A stretch of 64,000 nt of DNA, from assembly GCF_004358325.1 (NCBI RefSeq), contig NZ_CP037940.1:1860001-1924000 (forward strand), in the 5' to 3' direction. The notes beneath the pieces were generated by a model. The model was not told the DNA's origin and ran no database searches. It saw nothing but the letters and a program-made list of their open reading frames with translations. Made by a program: the position numbers and the translations under genes. The stretch comes from Periweissella cryptocerci. GTDB taxonomy: Bacteria > Bacillota > Bacilli > Lactobacillales > Lactobacillaceae. Shown piece by piece: positions 8,585 through 17,406 of the stretch (position 1 is its first letter; each line of letters starts with the position of its first letter).

Positions 8585-9967
8585 ATGCAGTTTGTGATGC
8601 TAGCAATTTCAATTCTGATTTTGCTTCTATTGATTGTGAAATTTAAGGTGAACACATTCGTTGCCTTGATTATCACCGCATTTATTTTAGCGCTATTATT
8701 AGGTATGTCACCAATGGATATCCCCAATGCGGTCTTAGGTGACCAAGGTGTTGGTAATATCTTAGGTTCAAACTCAGTTATCTTCATCTTTGGTGGAATG
8801 ATTGGGCGTTTGGTTGCCGATGCGGGTGGTTCATACCGAATCGCCAAAACGTTGATCAACTGGTTTGGTCTTAAGCGTTTGCAATGGGCTGTCTTGATTG
8901 CTTCATTTATCATCGGGATTTCAATGATCTTCGGTGTTGGGATGGTACTCTTGATTCCTATCGTGTTCGCCGTTGCCATTGAAGCCGGTGTGCCATTGCT
9001 ATACCTTGGTATTTCAATGACTGCCGCGCTTTCATCAGCACAAGGCTTCTTGCCTCCACAACCAGCTCCAACAGCTGTTGCCTCAGCTTTGGGTGCTAAC
9101 ATTGGGATGATGTTGATCTTTGGTTTGGTAGTTTCAATTATCACTGCTGTTGTGGCAGGTCCTGCTTTCACTAAGTTGGCACAAAAGTACGCTCCTGATG
9201 CCTTCCAAATGAAAACAGAAATTAAGGCCGTTGGTGAAATTAAAGAATACGACTTAGACAAGACACCAAGTTTTGGTTTGTCAGTATTAACTTCAGTTTT
9301 CCCATTGGTCTTCATGATTATCGCAACTGTTTATAAGATGATCTACACGGGTGGTGTGACACCAAAGAACCCAACCATGTTTGATCAAGTTATCGAATTC
9401 ATGGCAAACCCTGCCGTGGCAATGACGATTGCATTGATCTTTGCCATCTTCTCAATGGGTGTGTGGCAAAAGCGCACAATGGCACAAGTTAATGAATCAA
9501 TGACGCAAGCCATCAATGCCGTTGCTGGTATCTTGTTGATTGTTGGTGGTGGTGGTGCCCTTCGTGGGGTCTTAGTTACTGGTGGTGTTTCTGACCAAGT
9601 TGCGAAGATCTTCACTGCAAGTGGTAGCATGAGCGCAATTACGATTATCATCTTCGCTTGGGCCGTAGCCGCAATCTTGCGTGTTGCCGTTGGTTCTGCA
9701 ACCGTTGCTGGTATGACTGCTGCTGGTATCGTTACTGGTATCTTGGCTGCTAACCCTGGTAACTCAATGTTGCCAGTCTTTGTTGCTTTGGCAATTGGTT
9801 CAGGTTCATTGATTGCTTCACACGTTAATGATGCTGGTTTCTGGATCTTTAAGGAATTCTTCGATTTAACAGTTACACAAACTTTCCAAATTTGGACAGT
9901 GCTTGAAACAATTATCTCAACGGTTGGTTTGGCAGTAATCTTGCTGTTAGCTTCAATCTTTGCATAA
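8585..9967 (+). CDS. gntP: Gluconate:H+ symporter, GntP family
   Basis: 460-residue inner-membrane permease with ~12 hydrophobic segments and the GntP-family signatures SSAQGFLPPQPAPTA and SHVNDAGFW. It imports gluconate, which after phosphorylation feeds gnd just upstream. No gluconate kinase is in the window, so it must lie elsewhere. GGGAG precedes ATG by ~9 nt. It ends at a GC-rich terminator. Confidence 0.93.
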   Translation: MQFVMLAISILILLLLIVKFKVNTFVALIITAFILALLLGMSPMDIPNAVLGDQGVGNILGSNSVIFIFGGMIGRLVADAGGSYRIAKTLINWFGLKRLQWAVLIASFIIGISMIFGVGMVLLIPIVFAVAIEAGVPLLYLGISMTAALSSAQGFLPPQPAPTAVASALGANIGMMLIFGLVVSIITAVVAGPAFTKLAQKYAPDAFQMKTEIKAVGEIKEYDLDKTPSFGLSVLTSVFPLVFMIIATVYKMIYTGGVTPKNPTMFDQVIEFMANPAVAMTIALIFAIFSMGVWQKRTMAQVNESMTQAINAVAGILLIVGGGGALRGVLVTGGVSDQVAKIFTASGSMSAITIIIFAWAVAAILRVAVGSATVAGMTAAGIVTGILAANPGNSMLPVFVALAIGSGSLIASHVNDAGFWIFKEFFDLTVTQTFQIWTVLETIISTVGLAVILLLASIFA

Positions 9968-9979
9968 TTAAATAAATTA

Positions 9980-10023
9980 AAAGACCGGCCGGTGAACATA
10001 ATGTTTACCGGCCGGTCTTTGCT
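9980..10023 (+). terminator. Intrinsic terminator of gntP
   Basis: AAAGACCGGCCGGT pairs with ACCGGCCGGTCTTT; a strong GC-rich stem. Confidence 0.9.
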
Positions 10024-10219
10024 TGTACAGCGATTATAATTGATAGTAATACAAATCATCGAATTAGTGGTTAAAAACACGCTAAGGACGTTGTGTGGCT
10101 AATTTTGACTGTTCGAGAGTGCACGTTCAGGTTCATCTGTAATTATCGACTTAGGCACATCCGTCAATGAATTTTTCGTTAGTTGCTCGAGCATATCCAA
10201 CCCATGAAATTTTGGGTAC

Positions 10220-10361
10220 AAAAAAACCACCGCGCAAGAGGGGGGAGCGACGGTGGTGGCACTAGTATAAATACTAGCGTGTCGGGCTATTATAATTGGG
10301 GGGAATAGCCCGACAATTCATTACTTTGGGGGAGTTAATGAACTGTTCGACGTATCGAACT
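10220..10361 (-). ncRNA. Candidate regulatory sRNA with three C-rich loops
   Basis: Predicted ~142-nt minus-strand transcript. From its 5' end: hairpin GTTCGA-TACG-TCGAAC; hairpin TTCATTA/TAATGAA with loop ACTCCCCCAAAG; hairpin GTCGGGCTATT/AATAGCCCGAC with loop CCCCCCAATTAT; hairpin CTAGTAT/ATACTAG; and terminator stem ACCACCG/CGGTGGT with loop TCCCCCCTCTT and seven T's (10220-10226). C-rich loops are typical of Gram-positive sRNAs that pair with Shine-Dalgarno sequences (RsaE/RoxS, csRNAs). No ORF fits it. Expression is untested. Confidence 0.72.
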
Positions 10362-10382
10362 TTGCTTATATTAAGCTTGAAA

Positions 10383-10421
10383 TGTGAAGAAAGTATGAAG
10401 AAAGTGTGAATTTTTTATGAA
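10383..10421 (-). promoter_or_regulatory. Four TTCAYA boxes at 11-bp spacing (PhoP-like) for the sRNA
   Basis: Minus strand: TTCATA, TTCACA, TTCATA, TTCACA, each separated by exactly 5 bp. A -10-like TAATAT lies at 10368-10373, placing the boxes at about -22 to -60. That matches the known layout of PhoP-activated promoters in Bacillus. Which response regulator binds is unknown. Confidence 0.65.
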
Positions 10422-10671
10422 TTGTTTATTCGGAAAACTAACCAAATGCCCAAAACAGCAAATTTAAAACATGTAATAACGTTATTTTGGCTATTTATTA
10501 ACGAGATAATGTATAAATAACAAAAAGATATCTATTACAACATTTTAGCATTTATCGCCGGTTTTGGGACTTGAATTGCTTAAGTTGGTAAGTGAAAATT
10601 CAAAAAAGTGGCAGTGAATTAGATAAATGGTTTGCGCGAATAGTATCCGAGTTCGCCTGTCCCAATCGGAT

Positions 10672-10770
10672 GCTTTTTGTTGCACATTAAAACAAGCCCG
10701 ATTTCTACCCCAGTACTACAAGGAGAAATCAGGCTTGTTTGTCGGGTTGGACGAGTTACGTCCCCCACAA
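10672..10770 (-). repeat. Second repeat family: hairpin element after the CNNM gene
   Basis: On the minus strand this matches the plus-strand element at 26017-26111 over ~95 nt (roughly three-quarters identical): GGAC..GTCC hairpin, then AACAAGCCTGATTTCTCCTT pairing with its complement. Both copies lie just downstream of a stop codon in the same orientation, so it likely acts as a terminator. Confidence 0.7.
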
Positions 10771-10786
10771 TATTCACTTAAGCGTA

Positions 10787-12139
10787 TTATTCGGTTTTTG
10801 CATCATCGGTTTTACCGGAAGTATTTATTGTTACTTCAAAATAGTTGATGAAAGCATCGGCATAGTCGAGAACTTTAAAATCAAAGTTTTGAACGGAGAT
10901 AACTTCACCGACTTTAATGTTTTGGTGTTCGTCAATCATGTACCCTGAGATGGTCACCATTTCAGACTTCTTAAATTCCGGAATGCTGACTTGGAAATAA
11001 CGTTCAAAGTCATACATGGTCATTTTACCCGGAATTTTAAACGTGTTAGCGTTAATTTTTTCAACGAGATCTTCAGCGACATCATCGATTTCATCACGGA
11101 CAGTTCCGAAGAGTTCTTCATAAATATCCTTATCGGTAATGATACCGGATGTACCACCATATTCGTCAGCGACAACGACAATTGGGGTACGTTTTTCAAT
11201 CATTTTCTTTAAGACATCTTGAATTGGCATGTTTTCGTTAACAGCGACCATGTTCCGTAAGACTTTGGAAACCATGATTGAATCATCAATTTGGCTTTGA
11301 CGAACAAGATCATAGGAGAAAACGTAACCTAAAATTTTATCTTTGTCATTGTTGGCAACTACAGGGAAACGTGAGTATTGGTCACGAATATAGGTCTGCA
11401 GGGCTTCCTTAACTGTTGTTGTAATATCGAGGACTTCAAGTTGTGTCCGGTCAATCATGATGTCGGCCGCAACTTTATCATTCATATCAAAAGCGCGTTG
11501 CATGAACAAATAATCTTCTTCGTCTAGCTCACCCCCAGAAACCGCATTCCGCGATAATGTGAGAATTTCAGCTTGAGAGAATGTTTCGTCACCTTCACTG
11601 GCAGGCTTCATTCCAAACAACTTGACGGCGTGGTTGGCAGATACATTCAAGAACCACACGAATGGGTAGAAAAGCACGTGGAAGAAGTGCAAGGGACCAG
11701 TGACAAACAGTAAAACTTTCACTGGAATATCGATGGCGATGTTCTTAGGTACCAATTCAGTAAAGACAACTTCAATATAAGTCAAGAGTGCCATTGCGAG
11801 TACGGAAGCGACGGCTTGGGCACTGCCGTTGGTTGGTAAGTGAACAATTAGCCCAGCTTCAAGGAGCAAATGTGAGACTGTTTCTTCACCAATCCAACCA
11901 AGGACTAAGCCGGCAACGGTAATCCCAACTTGTGTTGTAGATAGATATTCGTTTAAATTTTCAGTCATGTGCAAGGCACGCGCAATCTTCTTAGAAGGTT
12001 TGTCACGCTTTGCCTGTTCTTCTTTTAGTGCACTGGGGCGCACCTTAACTAATGCAAATTCGCTGGCAACAAAGAGCGTTGCAAATAATAGGATGATGAT
12101 AATAATTACTAAATTAAGTGCTATTTGACCGCTAGTCAA
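10787..12139 (-). CDS. CNNM/CorC-family membrane protein with CBS domains
   Basis: 450 residues. An N-terminal DUF21/CNNM transmembrane domain (about 1-190) is followed by a CBS pair (about 215-335) and a C-terminal CorC/HlyC domain (about 350-440). Such proteins are often labelled hemolysins but are linked to magnesium or cobalt homeostasis at the cytoplasmic membrane. The acidic, polar C-terminal tail is short. It is monocistronic: a terminator lies upstream and a repeat-type hairpin downstream. Confidence 0.9.
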   Translation of the reverse strand: MTSGQIALNLVIIIIILLFATLFVASEFALVKVRPSALKEEQAKRDKPSKKIARALHMTENLNEYLSTTQVGITVAGLVLGWIGEETVSHLLLEAGLIVHLPTNGSAQAVASVLAMALLTYIEVVFTELVPKNIAIDIPVKVLLFVTGPLHFFHVLFYPFVWFLNVSANHAVKLFGMKPASEGDETFSQAEILTLSRNAVSGGELDEEDYLFMQRAFDMNDKVAADIMIDRTQLEVLDITTTVKEALQTYIRDQYSRFPVVANNDKDKILGYVFSYDLVRQSQIDDSIMVSKVLRNMVAVNENMPIQDVLKKMIEKRTPIVVVADEYGGTSGIITDKDIYEELFGTVRDEIDDVAEDLVEKINANTFKIPGKMTMYDFERYFQVSIPEFKKSEMVTISGYMIDEHQNIKVGEVISVQNFDFKVLDYADAFINYFEVTINTSGKTDDAKTE

Positions 12140-12202
12140 TTTTTATTCCTCATTTCTACTGCTTATATTTGGTTTAAGAAGTATTATACATTGAATAAAA
12201 AT

Positions 12203-12240
12203 TAAACGCCACGAATCTAGCAAGAATCGTGGCGTTTTTT
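12203..12240 (-). terminator. Terminator after the 12335-12784 gene
   Basis: AACGCCACGA pairs with TCGTGGCGTT; the minus-strand tail is TTTAATTTTT. The plus-strand tail TTTTTT would also work. Confidence 0.75.
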
Positions 12241-12334
12241 AAATATGAATTTGCTAGGGGTGAAGGCGCATAATTGGGGCTAAAATATAACTTGACTGGC
12301 CCGGAAAAAGTTTGGTCATCTATGGATTGGTCAA

Positions 12335-12784
12335 TTAGTGTTTATGAGCCTTTAGCGCCTTTTCACGTTGTTTAGCAATGAGCTTAGCGAGCTGAGCAAG
12401 TTGCCAAGCACGTTCTTGCATGACTTTGGCGGGATCAGCTAAACCGATTGCCTTGGCGGCGTAGTCAGCTGCCGTGAGGGCATTTTCGTGGCTGTCAGCA
12501 GGGTTAAGCGCAAAGCCCGTTGCTTGGGCAACTGCTTGAGCAGCCGGCTTATCTTCAAGTGACCGCGCGATGGCCAAAGCAGCAACACTTGCATCTGCGC
12601 TTTTTGGTTGAGCCAGCAAGTCAGTCAACCGGGTATCACCTGGGATTTCACGTGTGTAAACCGAATTAACGTGATCAACAAGGCGCAATGACCATTGGTG
12701 CACGATTTTGTGGTTAACTTTCTTTAGTTGTTCAGCCAAGACGGCCCGGATTTCAAAATTATCTTGCACAGTTCCCATTAGCAT
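12335..12784 (-). CDS. Hypothetical protein, resembles Imm-5-like putative immunity proteins
   Basis: 149 residues, helical, alanine-rich. The segment ATGFALNPADSHENALTAAD followed by YAAKAI recalls the Imm-5-like family, where an Ala/His-rich helical domain ends in a similar motif; this is a weak resemblance from memory. C-terminal tail KALKAHKH is basic. Start is ATG 12784 or 12778 after AGAAGAG. It stands alone between a terminator and the divergent uppP. No toxin gene is nearby, so an immunity role is not supported by context. Confidence 0.6.
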   Translation of the reverse strand: MLMGTVQDNFEIRAVLAEQLKKVNHKIVHQWSLRLVDHVNSVYTREIPGDTRLTDLLAQPKSADASVAALAIARSLEDKPAAQAVAQATGFALNPADSHENALTAADYAAKAIGLADPAKVMQERAWQLAQLAKLIAKQREKALKAHKH

Positions 12785-12952
12785 TCTCTCTTCTATTTAG
12801 TAAGTAAGAACTATTGTCGCTGATTTAGCTAGAAAAAGCAATTGCAAGCTGGGTTAAATGATTAAGTTTGTATTGCATTGGTAGCACATGATAAATTTTT
12901 TGGTATACTCTTCAAGTAGCGTATTTGGAATTATAAAGGAGCGAAAATAGCA

Positions 12953-13789
12953 ATGTTAGAAATTATCAAAGCCGCCATTATTGGGGTAGTTGAAGGGTTA
13001 ACTGAATTTTTACCAGTTTCATCAACTGGACACATCATTTTAGCTGATCAGTTTGTGCAAATGAAACAATCAAAATCATTCATGAACATGTTTGATTATG
13101 TGATTCAATTAGGTGCGATTATGGCCGTGGTTGTCTTGTATTTTCACAAATTAAATCCTTTTTCACCAAAGAAGGATCAACTTGAAAAGAAGCAAACATG
13201 GACACTCTGGTTCAAGGTTATTGTTGCCGTATTACCTTCAGTAATTGTCGGCTTCCCATTGAATGACTGGATGGATGCCCACTTGCAAACATGGCCAGTT
13301 GTGGCTGCAATGTTGATTTTCTATGGTGTTTTGTTCATTATCATCGAAAATCACAACAAAAAGTTAACACCAAAATTTACTGACTTGTACACGTTACCTT
13401 GGAAAATGGCCATCTTTATTGGGTTATTCCAAGTATTGAGTATTATTCCTGGGACATCACGTTCTGGCGCAACCATTTTAGGTGGTGTTTTATTAGGAGC
13501 TTCACGCTTTGTCGCTTCTGAATTTTCATTCTTCTTGGCAATTCCAACCATGGTTGGGGTGTCGATTTTGAAGTTAGGCAGTTACTTCCATGATGGTAAC
13601 TCGTTCACTGGTTCAGAAACAGCGGTGCTGTTAACCGGTGTGATTGTTTCATTCGTCGTTGCGATTATTGCCATTAAGTTTATGTTGAACTATATCAAAA
13701 ACAATGATTTCAAGGCCTTTGGCTGGTACCGGATTGCCGTCGGGATTATCTTTATCATCTTGGGCGCAATGGGAATTGTTCATATGTAA
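12953..13789 (+). CDS. uppP: Undecaprenyl-diphosphatase
   Basis: Integral membrane phosphatase that recycles undecaprenyl pyrophosphate for cell wall synthesis and gives bacitracin tolerance. 278 residues with ~8 membrane segments. The signatures EGLTEFLPVSSTGH (14-27) and PGTSRSGAT (166-174) are intact. A TG-extended -10 TATACT lies at 12904-12909 and AAAGGAG precedes ATG. A bidirectional terminator separates it from telA. Confidence 0.95.
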   Translation: MLEIIKAAIIGVVEGLTEFLPVSSTGHIILADQFVQMKQSKSFMNMFDYVIQLGAIMAVVVLYFHKLNPFSPKKDQLEKKQTWTLWFKVIVAVLPSVIVGFPLNDWMDAHLQTWPVVAAMLIFYGVLFIIIENHNKKLTPKFTDLYTLPWKMAIFIGLFQVLSIIPGTSRSGATILGGVLLGASRFVASEFSFFLAIPTMVGVSILKLGSYFHDGNSFTGSETAVLLTGVIVSFVVAIIAIKFMLNYIKNNDFKAFGWYRIAVGIIFIILGAMGIVHM

Positions 13790-13794
13790 TTGAA

Positions 13795-13844
13795 AAGACC
13801 CCATAGCATTACGTTTGTGAAAACGTGTTGCTATGGGGGCTTTT
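13795..13844. terminator. Bidirectional terminator between uppP and telA
   Basis: AGACCCCATAGCA pairs with TGCTATGGGGGCTT around an internal ACGTTT/AAACGT hairpin. Confidence 0.8.
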
Positions 13845-13857
13845 GTGCGTGGTGTTA

Positions 13858-15015
13858 TTATGCTTGAGTATCGTCGTTTGCTTGGCGTGAAACATCTAAC
13901 AGCTTTTGTTTCATTTGTTCTTCCATACCTTGCATTTCAATTTCGGCAGCTTTACGTTTTTCACGGCCTTCTTTTTGAATTTGTAAGGTTTCTTCGATGG
14001 TTTCAATCAAGTTTTGTTGCGTTGTTTGTAAAGTTTCAATATCAACAATCCCACGTTCGTTTTCATGGGCAGTTTCAATTGTTGATTGTTTCAACATTTC
14101 TGAATTCTTAGTTAGCAAATCATTCGTCGTTTCAGCTACTTGACGTTGCGTGATAGCAGCGTCTTGTTGACGTAAGACTGTCAAGGCAATGACCACTTGG
14201 TTCTTCCATAAAGGCAAAGTGGTATTAACGGAGGTTTGCAATTTTTCAGCTAATTGTTGGTTTGAGTTTTGAATCATCCGAATTTGGGGTGCTTGTTGGA
14301 TTGAAATTTGGCGTGACAATTGTAAGTCATACGCCCGCTTTTCCAAACGTTCGAGGAATTGTTGACGGTCGCTAACAGTTTGGAAATCCATTTGGTCACC
14401 ACTTGCCTCAGCTTTAGCTTGAGCGGCAGGAATGATGTTTTGTTGTAAGTCTTGAATCTTGAGTTCAGCTGCAGCAATGTAGATGTTCAAGTTATGGAAG
14501 TAGTCCATGTTTTCCTTGAATAAGCCTTCTAAAGTTTGGTTATCTTTAATTAACCAAGCTTTGTCTTTATTCAGCTTTACCGCTACTTGATCAACTTGAG
14601 CACCAATTTTTTGGTATTTGGCAGTTGTTTCAAAAATAGATTTTTTAACTTTACCGAAAATTTTGGCGAAAAATGATGGCTTACCACCACTCAGTTCACT
14701 AGGATCTGCTGCCTTCAACTGGTAAAGCAAGTCAGTCAAGGTGTCACCCATCGGAGCATCATTACTGTTAACTTTGGCTAAGACTGATGCTGAAAAGTTG
14801 GCAATCTTAGTTTGGGCATCAGCACCATAAGTGATGGTTGATTGGTTGTCATCAACGTTAATTTTGCCAGCTAATTCGTGGGCCTTTTTTTGTTCGTCAG
14901 GGCTGAGCTTATCAATTAAGTTTTGACTTACTGGTTCATCGGGTTTAGCGACGACCTCTTTCATTTCTGGGACAACATCTAATTCAAGTTCATTAGTATT
15001 AGGTTCATTGGTCAT
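13858..15015 (-). CDS. telA: Toxic anion resistance protein TelA family
   Basis: 385 residues with the TelA/KlaA-type helical, coiled-coil-rich region. Family members are tied to tellurite and envelope stress but their biochemistry is unclear. Start ATG 15015 has AAGGAGAAGC just upstream; longer in-frame starts lie inside the upstream gene. It overlaps the end of the XpaC gene by 11 nt, so the two are translationally coupled, a pairing common in Firmicutes. Confidence 0.9.
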   Translation of the reverse strand: MTNEPNTNELELDVVPEMKEVVAKPDEPVSQNLIDKLSPDEQKKAHELAGKINVDDNQSTITYGADAQTKIANFSASVLAKVNSNDAPMGDTLTDLLYQLKAADPSELSGGKPSFFAKIFGKVKKSIFETTAKYQKIGAQVDQVAVKLNKDKAWLIKDNQTLEGLFKENMDYFHNLNIYIAAAELKIQDLQQNIIPAAQAKAEASGDQMDFQTVSDRQQFLERLEKRAYDLQLSRQISIQQAPQIRMIQNSNQQLAEKLQTSVNTTLPLWKNQVVIALTVLRQQDAAITQRQVAETTNDLLTKNSEMLKQSTIETAHENERGIVDIETLQTTQQNLIETIEETLQIQKEGREKRKAAEIEMQGMEEQMKQKLLDVSRQANDDTQA

Positions 15016-15691
15016 TGGCACGCTTCTCCTTAATGTAGTTAGTAAATTCAATATTTTGCTGAGCAATTGACATTTGTAGGTCGATATCGTCTAAATCATC
15101 GGCGACAAATTTGGTGTAATCATCAGCGATTTGCATTGATACGGCCTCAATGGTTGTGGCCGCAGCTTTAATCGAATCGTAGACTGCCTCGTTCTTAATC
15201 GTGTGATTGCTAATTTCAACGAAGGAACCACTTAGATCAACGACGTTTGGCAGGTGTGTGTATAAGAATTGATCAGCATAGGCCAGTTTACGCGGTTCTT
15301 TTTGCAATTCATTATAAAGACCGGTAGCAGCTTTGAAGCCTTGGGTCTTGGTGTCAATTGCTAAGAGCCGGTTATTTGCGTGAATACTATCTTCCCAAGC
15401 GTGTAGTTGCGTTTCGGCCGTACGCATTGTTTTGTTGAAAAAGGCGATGTCTTGGCGACTGAAACCAGTTAAATTCTTATTCTTAGTTAACTTCATCCGC
15501 GGAGATGCTTGGAAAGTTTGTTGCCAAACTTTGCGGATTTTCTTACGGTTGTTCAGGACAACGACGTAATACAAGATGAAGACAATAAAGCCTACACCCG
15601 CAGTCAAAGTGGACAGGCCAGCAAAAGTACCATAGATGAAGAATGGTAATACATAAATAAAGAAAAAACGGGGCTTAAAAAAGATCCACAA
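15005..15691 (-). CDS. XpaC-family membrane protein (true start probably ~15832)
   Basis: XpaC (5-bromo-4-chloroindolyl phosphate hydrolysis) family, often paired with TelA. With the TTG at 15691 it has 228 aa beginning inside a hydrophobic hairpin. The frame continues upstream for ~47 more codons with clear coding character (a second hydrophobic segment, KAIAAVIIVTIINAIF) to a GAGG box, but with no ATG, GTG or TTG. The promoter at 15855-15882 leaves room only for a start near 15827-15838, at ATT, ATC or ATA. The coordinates are therefore the conservative form. Confidence 0.85.
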   Translation of the reverse strand: MWIFFKPRFFFIYVLPFFIYGTFAGLSTLTAGVGFIVFILYYVVVLNNRKKIRKVWQQTFQASPRMKLTKNKNLTGFSRQDIAFFNKTMRTAETQLHAWEDSIHANNRLLAIDTKTQGFKAATGLYNELQKEPRKLAYADQFLYTHLPNVVDLSGSFVEISNHTIKNEAVYDSIKAAATTIEAVSMQIADDYTKFVADDLDDIDLQMSIAQQNIEFTNYIKEKRANDQ

Positions 15692-15854
15692 AATTGTCGC
15701 ACTTGTGATACCACCTGCAATTGAGTTTGCAGGGAAGATGGCATTGATGATGGTAACAATGATAACGGCAGCGATGGCTTTTATAAGTAATTGAACGCTA
15801 CGTTTTTGACTCTGATATGAGTTTAATATGATTGGAATCCTCGTTTCTTAGAAT

Positions 15855-15882
15855 AGTATAAGTAGACTAGCTACAAATACAA
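15855..15882 (-). promoter_or_regulatory. Promoter of the xpaC-telA operon
   Basis: Minus strand: -35 TTGTAT (15877-15882), 16-bp spacer, -10 TATACT (15855-15860). The leader before GAGG is only ~10 nt. Confidence 0.65.
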
Positions 15883-15986
15883 TTATATCATGTGACAGCA
15901 CGACTACATAAAAAAATGTAACTTAATTGTAAAGAAGAAGTTATTCCCCACCCTGTGCACAGAACTAAATCTATGCAAAATACGGA

Positions 15987-16458
15987 TTCTATTTAGTCTA
16001 ACGTGGGATTGAATAAAATTGGCCACTCCGTGCCAGCAAATTACTTGGCGCACCACGCTGGAAGCAGCCTCCCAAGCCAAGGTGCGGTCTTGGTCGGTTC
16101 AGATAAGCTGGGAGTCTAGGGTATAAATCCCCAAGGCTCCTCATCTTATCTTCAGCGGAAATATGTGCTTCACACATATTCCCCCAGTCGCGGTGTAAAG
16201 GCTGCGCCCGCCAAGCAATTTGCCGTCACTCCGTTAGTTAGTAATAATTCTCCAACTAACAAAAAAGTCGTTATTGGTCGAAAATCATTGAAAACCAAAT
16301 GAGCCGCTGAAATAATGCGTAAGCTTAATCAATCAAACTTGGTTCGTGAAATCGATATGTTATTGATATAGCATGTCGATTTTTGGGACTAAGGTATATT
16401 CCGTGATACGTGAGTACGCTTAAATAAAAGTACAAAAATGAGAATTCCACGCTAGAAG
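15987..16458 (+). repeat. MITE-like repeat, copy 3 (long form, variant right arm)
   Basis: Left end TCTAACGTGGGATTG, right end GAATTCCACGCTAGAA. The left two-thirds match the other long copies; the right arm carries the alternative block with GATACGTGAGTACGCTTAAA, shared with copies 9 and 10. Internal stems differ from copy 1 on both arms. Confidence 0.85.
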
Positions 16459-16471
16459 GAATGGCGCCAAA

Positions 16472-16511
16472 ATAAGCTTGGATTCACCTTGTAAGATGAA
16501 TCCAAGCTTAT
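16472..16511 (-). terminator. Terminator after the hydroxyacid dehydrogenase gene
   Basis: A perfect 15-bp inverted repeat ATAAGCTTGGATTCA; the minus-strand tail is TTTTGG. Confidence 0.75.
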
Positions 16512-16530
16512 GACGGTTACTGTATGGGAA

Positions 16531-17403
16531 TTAGTTAAATTGCGCCCACAATTTGACGAGCGCTTGGGTACCTTCATTGCCGAGTTGCTTTTCTTCGGCG
16601 AGTTCTTGATAGAGCTTTTCAGCTAATTTTGTGCCAGGTAAATCTAAATCCATTTTGGCTGCTTCATCCAAGGCAATTCGCAGGTCTTTCAAGAGGTGCT
16701 TGGCGTAGAAACCAGGTTGGAAGTCGCCTTTAAAGATACGAGGGGCGTAATTATCCATGCTCCAGTTATCGGCACCACCAGAGCTCAACGTTTCGAGCAC
16801 TTTTTGTAAATCGAGGTTGGCTGCTTTTGCATAGACGAGCATTTCACTCATCCCAACCATAGTTGCGGCAATCATAATTTGGTTGGCCATTTTTGTATGC
16901 TGCCCGGCACCAGCCGCCCCAAATAAGTTGACTTGCTTAGATATCGCTGACAAAACTGGTAAGACAAGCGCATAGGTCGCTTGATCGCCACCAACCATGG
17001 TTGTTAAGGTACCGTTTTTAGCACCAATATCACCGCCGGAAACGGGGGCATCTAAGGCACCGATGCCGTGTTCAGTTGCATAGGCGGCAATTTTAGCGGC
17101 TAAAGTTGGTGTCGAAGTCGTCATGTCGACCACAATTTGACCGGCTGTGGCAGTTGAAAAGATACCATTTTCACCAAAGTATACGTTTTCAACATCGGTT
17201 GGGTAGCCGACCATCGTAAAAATGATGTCACTTTGTTGCGTTAATGCAGCAGGAGTATCGGCCCACGTTGCGCCGGCATCAAGCACGCGTTGTGCATGAG
17301 CCTTTGTTCGATTGTAGACTGTGACAGAATAATTTGCTTTTAGAAGATTGGTAACAATTCCAGTCCCCATGACACCAGTTCCGATAAAACCAATTTTTTG
17401 CAT
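16531..17403 (-). CDS. NAD(P)-dependent beta-hydroxyacid dehydrogenase
   Basis: 290 residues of the 3-hydroxyisobutyrate / tartronate semialdehyde reductase family. Rossmann motif GFIGTGVMGTG at the N-terminus, substrate motif DAPVSGGDIGAKNG, and catalytic Lys in HTKMANQI. The exact substrate cannot be read from sequence; succinate semialdehyde or tartronate semialdehyde are possible. It lies 3 nt downstream of the MerR gene, so the two form one operon. Confidence 0.87.
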   Translation of the reverse strand: MQKIGFIGTGVMGTGIVTNLLKANYSVTVYNRTKAHAQRVLDAGATWADTPAALTQQSDIIFTMVGYPTDVENVYFGENGIFSTATAGQIVVDMTTSTPTLAAKIAAYATEHGIGALDAPVSGGDIGAKNGTLTTMVGGDQATYALVLPVLSAISKQVNLFGAAGAGQHTKMANQIMIAATMVGMSEMLVYAKAANLDLQKVLETLSSGGADNWSMDNYAPRIFKGDFQPGFYAKHLLKDLRIALDEAAKMDLDLPGTKLAEKLYQELAEEKQLGNEGTQALVKLWAQFN

Positions 17404-17406
17404 GTG

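Noticed and set aside
8482..10080. Long antisense ORFs (277 and 231 codons) opposite gntP
   Set aside because: By-product of hydrophobic codon bias in gntP; the plus-strand product is an unmistakable permease.
10097..10209. Open minus-strand frame just past the sRNA (LDMLEQLTKNSLTDVPKS...)
   Set aside because: About 33 codons, begins at TTG with no Shine-Dalgarno and lies after a terminator; possibly an old gene remnant but not supportable.
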